Shown here: positions 1-9,859 of the stretch, piece by piece
How the letters are laid out: each line of letters begins with the position of its first letter
Numbering within the stretch: the stretch's first letter is position 1
NCBI GenBank assembly: GCA_038329845.1
Contig: JBBQNJ010000039.1
Span: 1 to 43,376 of the forward strand
Direction: 5' to 3'
Length of the DNA stretch: 43,376 bases
DNA from: JBBQNJ01 sp038329845
Lineage (GTDB): Bacteria; Planctomycetota; Phycisphaerae; Tepidisphaerales; Tepidisphaeraceae
Position numbers and translations under genes: made by a program
Notes under the pieces: generated by a model
What the model was told of the DNA's origin: nothing
Database searches by the model: none
What the model saw: the letters and a program-made list of their open reading frames with translations, nothing else

Positions 1-1
1 C

Positions 2-166
2 CTCAAAGCATTGCTCGCACAGCCCGATGCTTCCACGGCCCAGGGTCGGCGGCACGCCGTGCTGTTGCGCGTGCTCTATGACACCGGGGCACGGGTGCAG
101 GAGGTGATCGACCTGCGTATCGCGGATGTACGGCTTGAGACTCCGGCGCAGGTTCGGCTCACCGGC
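2..166 (+). pseudogene. Tyrosine recombinase (phage-type integrase) fragment
   Basis: An open frame from the window edge reads as the internal part of an XerC/phage-integrase catalytic domain. The segment LLRVLYDTGARVQEVIDLR carries the 'TGAR' box in which the first catalytic arginine of tyrosine recombinases sits. Similarity stops at about base 166, after the residues VRLTG, where the frame runs into DNA that codes on the other strand for a primase-polymerase. The downstream catalytic H-x-x-R and tyrosine are absent, so this is a non-functional piece. Its N-terminal part lies outside the window. It belongs to a block of mobile-element debris that ends at tRNA-Pro. Confidence 0.7.
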
Positions 167-888
167 AACGCAGCAACATCGCCACGAGCATTGAAAGCAT
201 CGCCAGGGCGCTCCCCTTGGACGTGGGGGTTGGGATCGGGCGGCACGGCCACGGGCGGCGGGATGAGCTCATTGAGCGACCAGGCCGCTTCGAGCAAAAC
301 ATCACGTTGCTCGGCAGTAAACAAGGGCAGATCCTCGAGCTCGCCCTGCAGCAGCTCGTATCCGGGCGTGGGATGGCAGAGGAATAAGCCACCCTCGCCT
401 CGAGTTTCGATGAGGGTGAGGGTGATCTCCCAGGCTCCGGCGCCATTACGTCGCGGCTTGTAGGTCTTGCCGGCGATGACGATCGGTTTGTCGTCGGGGG
501 CGGGCACGGCGCGCTGGGCCAGGTGGATGTTGCCGCACACGGGCACCGCGCAACGGTAGATGGCATGGCGGCCGCCGGACTGGGATTGCTCGATGAAGAG
601 GCGACCGATCAGCCCAGGAGCTTCGGCCTCCACCGACTGTGCCCAGCGGTCGAAGAGTTCCCCGCCGTTGTCGAAGTCGATGAGCTCCAGGTTGCCCGAC
701 ACGGCGCCGGTCACCAGGCACAGCGCATCGTGCCGGTTGGCGAACCACGCCGAGACCTCCGCCTCCGTGGGCAGACGATTCTGGTAGTCCTTCCACCCAG
801 CCAGCGCAGGACGTTTCTCGGCCAAGCGTGCGGGGAGCACGGCCAGGCCGGCGCATTGGTAGAGAATGGCCGCTTCACTCACATTCAC
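167..888 (-). pseudogene. Truncated bifunctional DNA primase/polymerase (prim-pol), N-terminal domain
   Basis: This is an archaeo-eukaryotic primase-like (prim-pol) domain of the sort found in phage and plasmid replication proteins. Visible features are the metal-binding acidic motif in 'ELIDFDN' and the 'SGGRHAIYR' motif with its conserved histidine. The start is GTG at 888: a strong GGGAGGGG ribosome-binding site lies about 7 nt upstream, and the codon overlaps a TGA stop (GTGA) of an upstream frame. The protein breaks off after 'DAFNARGDVAALP', the linker that normally leads to the helicase/DUF3987-type half, exactly where the integrase fragment begins on the other strand. The helicase half is missing, so it is a remnant of an integrated element. 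Confidence 0.7.
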
Positions 889-1160
889 GTGCTGGCCCCT
901 CCCTCGGCCGCAGCCAGCAGGTGCCCCAGGCTCGGTTCGACGGCCGTTCCGGCATGCACATGGCGTTCGATCAGCGTTCGCCCCCGATCGGCCCGCAGCA
1001 CGTAGCTGAAGGCGTGGCCGAGAACACACCCCAGACGTATGACCACGACCGCATCGCGTTCGCCGTGGAACGAGCGGTCGATGTGAATGCCATCGGCGTC
1101 GACAAACACGACGCCGCCGTCAGGCCCGGCCGGATGGCACAGCACCCGCACTGGTCGCAC
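885..1160 (-). pseudogene. Possible C-terminal remnant of an unrecognised element gene
   Basis: A stop-free stretch of roughly 90 codons ends in TGA at 885–887, sharing bases with the GTG start of the prim-pol gene. This 4-bp overlap is typical of translationally coupled genes, so the stretch may be the tail of the gene that preceded prim-pol in the original element. I do not recognise the protein (around 'GHAFSYVLRADRGRTLIERH'). Its 5' part has been replaced by the serine-recombinase fragment that codes on the opposite strand from about 1170. Confidence 0.3.
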
Positions 1161-1170
1161 CTGTGTGCTT

Positions 1171-1792
<622 letters not shown>

Positions 1793-1860
1793 GAATATAG
1801 ACCTTCGGGCTCTCGGCACCGCGGGAGAGGGAGTCTACCCGAGCGGGCCGGGCATTCAAG

Positions 1861-2655
1861 TCAGTGGTCGCGCAATAATTCGCGGTGAGCCGCGGGCTGG
1901 GCGGCGGGCTGGGCGGCGGGCTGGGCAGCGAGATACGGGGTCGGGGAGCCGGCCAGAAGGTCTCCGGCCTGACGACGGACCTGCGCGATCGATAAATTCT
2001 TTCCCGGACAGTCCGTCGGCTTGGCATCCTTATGTCCGAGGATCCGGTCGCCGGGAATATGGTAGGTGCGCTGCAAAAATGCCACCAGTCGGACTAGCGA
2101 CTGCATCTGGGCGGCGCTGGGACGTTCAACCTCGAAATTGCCGACCAGGCAGATGCCGATCCCATAATCATTGAACCGATTGTCGGGCGTCTTGGTGTGG
2201 GCGCCCCATTTCTGGTGGACCCAGCGCGGGCCGACTTCGACCTGGCCGTCGCGCGTGTCGGTGCCGTTGCCGATGACGAAATGGTAGCCCAATTCGTCCC
2301 AGCCTTTGTCGCGGTGCATGCGATCGAATGCCACCGCCCCGCCGGCGGGGGTGGCCGAATGATGGATGACGATCCACTGCCAGGGCCGTGACTGCGCCGC
2401 CGGCTGCCAGGCTCGGGAGTCGGCCAATGCCGGCGCTGGTGTCGCGTGCTTGGGCGCGGGCGCTGCGCGGTGTGCCGCGGCGGGAGGCACAACGGATGCC
2501 GCCGGGGGAACAAGCGGCTTTCGCTGAACGACCGCCTGCGGCTTGAACCGCGGCTCGGGCAGCGTCTCGACCGCTCGGGGGGCGCAACTGGTCATGCCGA
2601 CCAAGGCCGCGATAATCCCCGCGCGCACGGCGTACCGTTGAGAAAACCAACGCAT
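1861..2655 (-). CDS. N-acetylmuramoyl-L-alanine amidase (Amidase_2/PGRP fold), probable lipoprotein
   Basis: Cleaves the bond between MurNAc and the stem peptide of peptidoglycan. From ATG 2655 the product has 264 residues. It begins MRWFSQRYAVRAGIIAALVG followed by MTSC, a lipoprotein-like signal with cysteine near residue 24, then a Pro/Ala-rich linker. The catalytic domain covers about residues 95–230: 'WIVIHHSAT' supplies zinc-ligand histidines, 'GWDELGYHFVIGNG' follows, and 'GHKDAKPTDCPGKNL' supplies a further histidine and the zinc cysteine. The C-terminus ends in a QPAA repeat encoded by near-identical 12-bp units. No clear Shine-Dalgarno precedes ATG 2655; an in-frame ATG at 2681 would add MANHLADRR. 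It reads away from argG. Confidence 0.85.
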   Translation of the reverse strand: MRWFSQRYAVRAGIIAALVGMTSCAPRAVETLPEPRFKPQAVVQRKPLVPPAASVVPPAAAHRAAPAPKHATPAPALADSRAWQPAAQSRPWQWIVIHHSATPAGGAVAFDRMHRDKGWDELGYHFVIGNGTDTRDGQVEVGPRWVHQKWGAHTKTPDNRFNDYGIGICLVGNFEVERPSAAQMQSLVRLVAFLQRTYHIPGDRILGHKDAKPTDCPGKNLSIAQVRRQAGDLLAGSPTPYLAAQPAAQPAAQPAAHRELLRDH

Positions 2656-3160
2656 TCGACGATCAGCAAGGTGGTTTGCCATCCGTGGCCCGCATAAGGA
2701 GGAACTCATCGCCGGTTTATTCCCGGCGATCAACCGAACAGCGCCCCAAGGCCAATCGGGCGCGGCGGCATCCATGCCACTGGCAGTTCTATGTATCGGA
2801 TTCCCGTCGGAAAATCCAGTACCGGCGCAACGGGTTTCAGAATTGCAGACGAAAGGCCTCGATTTGCCCCACCCGTCTGAAACTGGACGGCATACTGATC
2901 CGGATGAGCCTGAAGGACCGCGCCCGCGCGCGGCCCGTCGATGTAGCCAGGAATTCGCCATCATCTCTACGACACCGCCGCACAAACCCGATTTGAAATC
3001 CGGGATTCGAGATCCGTCGACAACCCTGGCAGAGAATATCCCCGGCGATCCCCGCGGGGTCGATTCAGGGCGTCTTGATGTCGTGTCGCCGCGGCGATCG
3101 CCTCTTCCACTGGCGATGAGGATTGCGTATCCTCTGCTGGTTCGCACTGGAGCTTCCATC
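2656..3160. other. Divergent intergenic region between amidase and argG
   Basis: About 505 bp holding the 5' regions of both flanking genes. A short perfect palindrome TGCCA-C-TGGCA lies at 2775–2785 and could be an operator half-site pair, but nothing ties it to a known regulator. The motif CCCGGCGATC recurs (near 2723 and 3040). No RNA gene or extra coding region is convincing here. Confidence 0.4.
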
Positions 3161-4390
<1,230 letters not shown>

Positions 4391-4647
4391 CGACACCGCT
4401 TCATCCGCGCGGTCGCGGCGCTCTCATCATCGCGGTGCGCCCATTTTCGCGGGCTAACCTCTCACAGCGCGGGGCGCTGCGCATTTCTCCCTCGCCCGGT
4501 ACGGGGCCTGTCGATTTATACCGCTCGCGGCCTTCAGTGAGATATCCACAGTGGCTCGGGACCCGCGGGGTCTGCCGAATGAACCTTGTTTTCATCTTGG
4601 CCGAAGTGTGACCAAGAGGGTCTGGGCGGTTCAGCCCAATTCACCAC

Positions 4648-4676
4648 TTGCGTCGGCTCGGCCGGTGAGCCATACT
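4648..4676 (+). promoter_or_regulatory. Promoter of the vapB-like gene, with leaderless layout
   Basis: TTGCGT (4648–4653), a 17-bp spacer and CATACT (4671–4676) form a sigma-70-type promoter. The ATG follows only 6 nt after the -10 box, so transcription would start at or within a base or two of the start codon. Confidence 0.5.
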
Positions 4677-4682
4677 TATGCC

Positions 4683-4919
4683 ATGAAAATCGCCACTGTC
4701 CGGCAGGTGCCGCAACAGTGGGCTCAAATTATGCGCTGGATTGCTGCTGGCGAAGAGGTGCAAGTCACCGAGCAGGACAAAGTATTGGCGCGGTTGGTTC
4801 CCTCGACGGGGGTGCATAGCCCAGATTTTGTGGCCCGTGCCAAGGCCGTCTGGGGTGACGCCCCAGCAGGCCAGCCGCTCAGCGTTGTGGTCGCTGATGC
4901 GCGCGGTGGCCAATTGTGA
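4683..4919 (+). CDS. Type II toxin–antitoxin antitoxin, Phd/YefM-like
   Basis: A 78-residue protein starting MKIATVRQVPQQWAQIMRWI, continuing GEEVQVTEQDKVLARLVP, the pattern of Phd/YefM-family antitoxins: an N-terminal DNA-binding region with 'G..V.vte..k..A.l.p'. The C-terminal half ('ARAKAVWGD') would clamp the toxin. Its stop codon overlaps the GTG start of a PIN-domain toxin frame by 4 bases, the standard coupled TA arrangement. Such antitoxins usually repress their own promoter, which here sits directly before the ATG. No Shine-Dalgarno is visible. A decayed second copy of codons 8–31 lies at 5708–5776. Confidence 0.8.
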   Translation: MKIATVRQVPQQWAQIMRWIAAGEEVQVTEQDKVLARLVPSTGVHSPDFVARAKAVWGDAPAGQPLSVVVADARGGQL

Positions 4920-5103
4920 TTTACCTCGACACTGGGCTTCTCGTCAAACTTTTTACTACCCGGAGCCCGACAGTGCCCGGATCGCGGCATGGGTCCAGGG
5001 GAAGCCGATATGGCATACCCTCTTGCATGAGATCGAGTTCGCCAACGCACTGGCAATGAAGGTGTTTTTCAAGACTGCCACCGCCGCGCAGGCAACTGCC
5101 GCG
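4916..5103 (+). pseudogene. PIN-domain (VapC-like) toxin, frameshifted and truncated
   Basis: GTG 4916 opens the frame VIYLDTGLLVKLF, with the first PIN-domain aspartate (Asp5), then loses the family pattern. Reading on from the T-run at about 4950 in the neighbouring frame restores it: YYPEPDSARIAAWVQG followed by HEIEFANALAMK, which contains the conserved PIN glutamate. One missing T (five instead of six) accounts for the shift. Similarity ends near 5103 at a 20-bp sequence repeated at 5684–5703, so the remaining acidic residues of the RNase site are absent. The toxin is almost certainly inactive even if the frameshift is a sequencing error. Confidence 0.7.
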
Positions 5104-5157
5104 CGCGGCCTTCCGGTAGCTCGACTCCAGGCCCTGCAAATATATCGCACCGGTTCC

Positions 5158-5279
5158 GAATGCCATTCACTTAACGTGAAAACGGCTGGGGAAAGTCGCC
5201 TTATTGGTCCAAGACTGCTGTTGAGTTCGCCAACTTTGGCCCTTAAGTGAATGGCATTCCACGTGTCCCGTTTTCACGG
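5158..5279. repeat. Inverted-repeat element resembling insertion-sequence ends
   Basis: GAATGCCATTCACTTAA at 5158–5174 recurs in inverted orientation at 5243–5259 (17/17). Just inside or outside these, GTGAAAACGG (5176–5185) is matched by CCGTTTTCAC (5268–5277). A related sequence, in inverted orientation, is at 5621–5635 (CCGTAAAACGGGACA against TGTCCCGTTTTCACGG at 5264–5279). Together they look like ends of one or more small or decayed transposons that inserted into the toxin gene. No transposase is visible. Confidence 0.5.
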
Positions 5280-5412
5280 CCATCCCATCGTCACGCCCGA
5301 ATCACGACTGAAGAACTTGTCACCATCAATCACTCGCGCAGCGCGATATCGCGGGTTCTGATAAAAAAACCTCGAGTTTGGCGTTAAAAACGAGGGTTCG
5401 CAATCTTCAGCC

Positions 5413-5449
5413 CACGGCTTTAGCCGCGTAAGCCACGGCTTACGCCGCG
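5413..5449. repeat. Two tandem imperfect palindromes
   Basis: CACGGCTTTAGCCGCG (5413–5428) and CACGGCTTACGCCGCG (5434–5449) are near-identical 16-mers, each partly self-complementary (CGGCTTTAGCCG in the first), separated by 5 nt. They resemble the small palindromic repeats often seen near IS200/IS605-type elements, though no such transposase is present here. Confidence 0.45.
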
Positions 5450-5490
5450 CCAGCCCCCGACTTCATGCCCGAGTTTCTTGAACCGCTAAT

Positions 5491-5632
5491 CGGTATCCGC
5501 CTGCTGGGGAATTTTGTTCGCCGCGTAAATGTAGAACCGCTGCCCAACGATGCCGGTCTTGCGACTGCGATACTCCACCGTCTTGATCCCGCGAAGAGGG
5601 AGGCCGAAGGGGTCAGGAAACCGTAAAACGGG
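5491..5632 (-). pseudogene. Unrecognised C-terminal coding remnant
   Basis: On the minus strand a 47-codon open stretch ends in TAG near 5491. It reads RFPDPFGLPLRGIKTVEYRS and continues RKTGIVGQRFYIYAANK, a plausible protein tail of a family I cannot name. It has no start: upstream it runs into the inverted-repeat motif at 5621–5635. It may be a gene tail cut by an insertion. Evidence is limited to protein-like composition. Confidence 0.25.
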
Positions 5633-5683
5633 ACAGGTGCGATTATTGCTCCGTGGTGTCACGTTTTGTCTTCCTGGGTCGGC

Positions 5684-5816
5684 CGGCCTTCCGGCAGCTC
5701 GACTTGAGGTGCCGCAACAGTGGGCGCAGATTCTGCGATGGATTGCCGGCGGCGAAGAGGTGCAAGTGGCCGAGCACCAGCGACAAGCATCAGAGGCTTA
5801 TAGCCGACATTGATCC
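5684..5816 (+). pseudogene. Second, decayed antitoxin copy
   Basis: Bases 5708–5776 match 4706–4774 of the intact antitoxin gene over 69 bp and read VPQQWAQILRWIAGGEEVQV. The match begins right after a 20-bp sequence (5684–5703, CGGCCTTCCGGCAGCTCGAC) that also occurs, with one change, at the point where the toxin frame loses similarity (5104–5123). The frame then diverges into 'HQRQASEAYSRH' and stops. It is a rearranged copy without start or C-terminus. Confidence 0.6.
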
Positions 5817-6053
5817 GTCTTCGCCGTTTTGTGAACCGACTCGCGTCGTCCGGGGCCTCTTCACCGCGGATGAACGCGGATATATGCCGATGCGGAACAG
5901 AGCCGATGATCACGGCGTCGCGACCGCACTGGCTCGGCGAAACCGACTCACCGCGGTCCTGATCGGCACCCATCGGCGGTTCGTTCTTCCCTGCTTGTTC
6001 CCCAACCGCGTTCTTGCGCCGCAATCGGATGCGGCCTGCCATGCGAGGAAAGC
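5817..6053. other. Non-coding stretch downstream of the alginate-lyase gene
   Basis: No convincing gene. It contains the phrase CCGCGGATGAACGCGGAT (near 5869), common in interspersed repeats of this kind of genome. No terminator for the minus-strand gene at 6054 could be identified. Confidence 0.3.
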
Positions 6054-7181
6054 TCAGGCCCAGAGAAGCTGCGATCGCTCCGTCCGGGTCGAATCGGCTT
6101 GGAACGTACCCAAAACCTTGTCGAACAGCAGATTTCGCGGATATTTCTGTCGCGCTTCCCGGACGAGCGACCGCAAGGCCGCCTGCGGCCGGGGCGTGAT
6201 TTGCCGATGCGGCCAAGGCAGGCGGTCGTCGGCGTAGGGGGCGAGGAACATCGCCGCTTTCTCCAGTCCCCCCCACCCGGTGGGGACCCGATTCCATAGA
6301 TCGAGTTTGAAGCGCTCGGCGAGCCGTGCCAGGTCGAACAATCCGTGCAGATTCATCACGCTATAGTCCAGCGACCGCGTACGCGAAAGCTCGAACGGCT
6401 GGCGGCCGTCTTCTGTGATGTGGTCGGCGATGCGATGGTCCAGGACCGCCGCCAATACCCGCTCGGCGACGTCCTCCCGACCGACATACATGGCCAGGGT
6501 GGCGACCTGCAAGTCATACCAGGTGCCGTGATTGTTGCGTTCGGCAGCTTCCTTTCGTCCGTGCCCGCTGGTCAAGAGCCATTCAACGTAGTCGCCCATC
6601 CACTTCTTGGCGCCGTCGGCGTCGTCATCGGCCCACGCATCGCAGCGCCGCAACAGAGACATCGCATCGGGCAGGCCGACCAGGGTCATGGTGTCGATGA
6701 TGCCGATCCCGCGACCGTCGCAGATTCCGGGAATTCCCTGGCTATAGCGCAGGTGCGGATTCATTCGCGTGGCGGGCGAGACGAACCAGGCCCTGAGCAA
6801 ATCGCCGGCGCGGCGGGCGTAGCGGACATCGCCGCAGAGGAATGCCGCCAGCGCCAGGGTTTGGGTGGCGTGGCTCAAGGCGATGATTCGATCTCTGTCG
6901 CCGCCGGCGCTTTCGGGATTGACCTCTCCGTCGCGCCGGAGATACGGCTTGCCGTCCGGTTTGGTCGGATCGGGCCACCAATAGGGTCCGAGACTGACGT
7001 AATCATGCTTATCGCCGCTGGGCGGAACCAACTTCTTATCGGTGACCGACCAGGGACCTTGGCCGAGCGCCTTGTCCGCATCGGCCCGCAAGGCATCCAG
7101 CGCCGGTGCCAATTCCGCATCCCCGCGGGCCGCACGCCCACGCACGCGATCCAGCCGTGATTCATCAAGCAGAAGCAACAT
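6054..7181 (-). CDS. Alginate lyase family protein (PF05426-like)
   Basis: The 375-residue protein belongs to the alginate-lyase superfamily ((alpha/alpha) barrel). Motifs include 'SVTDKKLVPPSGDKHDYVSLG' followed by 'PYWWPDPTKPDG' (residues ~58–91), 'ERNNHGTWYDLQ' (~220, with the Asn and His expected in the active cleft) and 'LDYSVMNLHGL'. It would beta-eliminate alginate-like uronate chains, but other polysaccharides are possible. Start ATG 7181 has GGAGG 7 nt upstream. Unlike most relatives it shows no full signal peptide, only MLLLLDES, so either it is cytoplasmic or its export signal has been lost. It is divergent from bamA and has no carbohydrate-utilisation neighbours. Confidence 0.82.
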   Translation of the reverse strand: MLLLLDESRLDRVRGRAARGDAELAPALDALRADADKALGQGPWSVTDKKLVPPSGDKHDYVSLGPYWWPDPTKPDGKPYLRRDGEVNPESAGGDRDRIIALSHATQTLALAAFLCGDVRYARRAGDLLRAWFVSPATRMNPHLRYSQGIPGICDGRGIGIIDTMTLVGLPDAMSLLRRCDAWADDDADGAKKWMGDYVEWLLTSGHGRKEAAERNNHGTWYDLQVATLAMYVGREDVAERVLAAVLDHRIADHITEDGRQPFELSRTRSLDYSVMNLHGLFDLARLAERFKLDLWNRVPTGWGGLEKAAMFLAPYADDRLPWPHRQITPRPQAALRSLVREARQKYPRNLLFDKVLGTFQADSTRTERSQLLWA

Positions 7182-7334
7182 GAACAAACCTCCAATTCTC
7201 CAGATAGTACCCTCAGCGATCGCTGACGACGACGGGGACGTGCGGCCTGGGGCCGAAGTTCGGTTCAGCCGGGATTTGGATTTCATCGAAGGGACCGGTA
7301 CACTCCCGCGCGGAGTTCAAACCACAGGAATCGA

Positions 7335-9842
7335 TTGTCCCGCGCGAGCAAGCAGAACCCCACCGCATCTGGAATGTGTCGCATGTGGATCGTGGTCGCG
7401 CTGTTGGGGCTTTTCGCCGGCCTGATAAGCGCCCGGGGCCTGGCCCAGCCGGCGCCGCCGCCGCGACCGGCACCCTTGGACGACTCGGCCATGCCGGCGC
7501 CGTTGCCGCCGGTCCCGCGGGTCGGGGCGTCCGGGCAGCGCGGGATCGCCGTGCCGCCGGAACTCACCGGACGCACCGTCGAGCAGGTGCGGATCGTCGG
7601 CAATTCGCAAGTCGCCACGGCGATCATCCGCAACTCGATCCGCACCCGCGAAGGCGACAAGTTCGACCCGACCACGGTCGAGGAAGACTACCAGCGGGTA
7701 TACGCCCTGAAGCGATTCTCGAATGTCGAGGCGCGGATCGAGCCGACCGCTCGCGGCGTGATCGTGGCGTTCATGGTTACCGAGCAGAAGCTGATCCGCT
7801 CCATCCAGTTCATCGGCAACCGCACCGTTCCCACGGCGGATCTGATGGCGACGGTGGACTTGCAGATTGGCCAGGCGATCGACCCGTTTCGCCTGTCGCT
7901 GGCCAGGCAGTCGATCGAAAATCTCTACCGCGACCGCAATTTCCCGTTTGTCCACGTCGGCCTCGACGAAGAGGCCCTTCGCCGCGACGGGTGGGTGATT
8001 TTCCAGATCGTGCAAGGCCCGGAAGTGCGCGTGCGCAAGGTGGCGTTCAGCGGCAACCGATCGTTCACCGATGACAAGCTTCGAGAACCCCTGCGCACCA
8101 AGAGCTGGATCTTTATTTTCCGCCCGGGCACGTTCGATCCCGAGGCGATCGAAGACGATGTGGCGACGCTTCGGCGGTTCTACGAGCAGAAAGGGTTTTT
8201 CGACGCCCGCGTCGGGCGGACGCTGACGTTCTCCGCGGACCAGAAGGAGATGATGGTCACGTTCGTGATCGATGAGGGTTCCCGCTACGTGGTGGACCGG
8301 GTGACCTTCAAGGGCAACGCGACGGTGAGCGAGAAGGACCTGCGCCGCGGACTCAAGCTCACCGAGGGCAAGACTTTCGACGCCGAGGTGTTGCAGCGCG
8401 ACATCCGCCAGATCGTGCGCGAATACAGCCCGTACGGGTTTATCTACCAGCCCCAGTCGGACAACCCCGAGTATCTTCGAATCGGACGGCGGGATTATCC
8501 GTTCGGCGTGCGGACGGTCTTTGCCCGCGAGCCGGGCAAGCTCGAGCTGGTCTACGAAATCACCGAGGGCAAGCCGTTCCGGGTGGGCCGGATTCTTGTG
8601 GCGGGCAACTCACGCAGTCAGGACAAACTGGCGCTGCGCGAGATGCGGGTGTATCCCGGCCAGCTTTACAACTCGGGGGAGCTCGCCGACGCGGTGGATA
8701 GGCTGCGGACCACACCCTATTTTTCCGACGCGAAGATCACGCCGATCGGAGATGATCCGGCGTATCGAGATGTGCTCGTCGAGGTCACCGAAGGCAAAAC
8801 CGCGTCGTTCAATATCGGTGCCGGGGTGAGCAGCAACGGGGGGATCGGCGGGAACATCAGCTTCGAGCAGCGGAACTTCGACATCACCAACTGGCCAAAC
8901 AGTTGGCGGGAGATGTTCTCGGACCGGGCGTTCATCGGGGCCGGACAGGTCTTTCGCGTGAGCATCGAGCCGGGGACCGAGCAGACTAACGCGTCGGTGC
9001 GGTTCTACGAGCCGTGGCTGTTCGATCAGCCATACAGCTTCGGGGCCGAGGGATATTATCGCAATCGCGTGCGCGAATCGTGGGAGGAGCGATACGCCGG
9101 CGGCGTGCTGTCGCTGGGCAAGCGATTCAATTACCAGTGGTCGGCGCTATTGAGTTTCAAGGGCGAGGATGTGCTGATCCACCACATCGACGATCGCCCC
9201 ATGCGGGCGCCGGAGGTGGTGGATCTGGCCGGGCATTCCACAGTGACCAGCGCCGCGCTCACCCTCAAGCGCGATACCACCCCGCCGGGATTTTTCCCCT
9301 ATCGCGGGACCAGCGCCTCGGCCAAGTGGGAATCGTTCGGCGCGTTGGGCGGCGACTTCACCTTCCAGAAGTTCAGCGCCAGCTTCAACGCCTATCTCAC
9401 CCTGGGAGAGGATCTGCTGGAGCGCCGGACGGTGCTGGCGCTGTACACCGACGCCGGCTACATCGTCGGGCGTGATCCGTTTTTCGAGCGCTACTACGGG
9501 GGCGGGATCGGGTCGGTGCGGGGGTTCCGCTATCGCGGGATCAGCCCGCGGTCGGGCCTGGACGACGACCCCATCGGCGGAAGTTTCCTGCTCAACGCCA
9601 CCGTCGAGCTGGGATTCCCCATCTACGGTGAGACGCTTCGCGGGGTGGTGTTCAGCGATGCCGGGACGGTTGAGGAAGACGTGCGCATCGGTACAATCCG
9701 CAGCAGCATCGGGGCGGGCATCCGGCTGGTGATCCCCTTCCTGGGCCAGGCGCCGCTGGCGATCGACTTTGCCTATCCGCTGGTCAAGGATGATCAAGAC
9801 GACGTTCAGTACATCAGCTTCTCGTTCGGCGTGAACCAGTAA
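7335..9842 (+). CDS. bamA: Outer membrane protein assembly factor BamA
   Basis: The Omp85-family core of the BAM complex, which inserts beta-barrel proteins into the outer membrane. An 835-residue product has a signal peptide (hydrophobic WIVVALLGLFAGLI), then a Pro-rich linker. Five POTRA-like repeats follow, starting near residues 78, 153, 233, 318 and 413, each with the 'V..V.F.GN' signature. A C-terminal barrel from ~495 holds the diagnostic 'VRGFRYRG'. TTG 7335 is preferred because AGGA lies 5 nt upstream; ATG 7374 or 7383 would keep the signal peptide. The gene is followed closely by ompH and lpxD, the classical envelope cluster, showing that this organism makes an LPS-type outer membrane. 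Confidence 0.95.
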   Translation: MSRASKQNPTASGMCRMWIVVALLGLFAGLISARGLAQPAPPPRPAPLDDSAMPAPLPPVPRVGASGQRGIAVPPELTGRTVEQVRIVGNSQVATAIIRNSIRTREGDKFDPTTVEEDYQRVYALKRFSNVEARIEPTARGVIVAFMVTEQKLIRSIQFIGNRTVPTADLMATVDLQIGQAIDPFRLSLARQSIENLYRDRNFPFVHVGLDEEALRRDGWVIFQIVQGPEVRVRKVAFSGNRSFTDDKLREPLRTKSWIFIFRPGTFDPEAIEDDVATLRRFYEQKGFFDARVGRTLTFSADQKEMMVTFVIDEGSRYVVDRVTFKGNATVSEKDLRRGLKLTEGKTFDAEVLQRDIRQIVREYSPYGFIYQPQSDNPEYLRIGRRDYPFGVRTVFAREPGKLELVYEITEGKPFRVGRILVAGNSRSQDKLALREMRVYPGQLYNSGELADAVDRLRTTPYFSDAKITPIGDDPAYRDVLVEVTEGKTASFNIGAGVSSNGGIGGNISFEQRNFDITNWPNSWREMFSDRAFIGAGQVFRVSIEPGTEQTNASVRFYEPWLFDQPYSFGAEGYYRNRVRESWEERYAGGVLSLGKRFNYQWSALLSFKGEDVLIHHIDDRPMRAPEVVDLAGHSTVTSAALTLKRDTTPPGFFPYRGTSASAKWESFGALGGDFTFQKFSASFNAYLTLGEDLLERRTVLALYTDAGYIVGRDPFFERYYGGGIGSVRGFRYRGISPRSGLDDDPIGGSFLLNATVELGFPIYGETLRGVVFSDAGTVEEDVRIGTIRSSIGAGIRLVIPFLGQAPLAIDFAYPLVKDDQDDVQYISFSFGVNQ

Positions 9843-9859
9843 CCTTTTTGGAGATTCCA

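Noticed and set aside
889..1029. N-terminal extension of the prim-pol frame
   Set aside because: The stretch is low-complexity and Arg/Gly-rich, and the good ribosome-binding site places the start at 888.
2774..3160. 130-codon N-terminal extension of argG
   Set aside because: ArgG proteins start at the PP-loop; the extension has no similarity, and GGAG precedes ATG 3161.
9472..9732. Short frames inside bamA and other large genes
   Set aside because: All lie in alternative frames of well-supported genes and have Arg/Ala/Ser-rich shadow composition.
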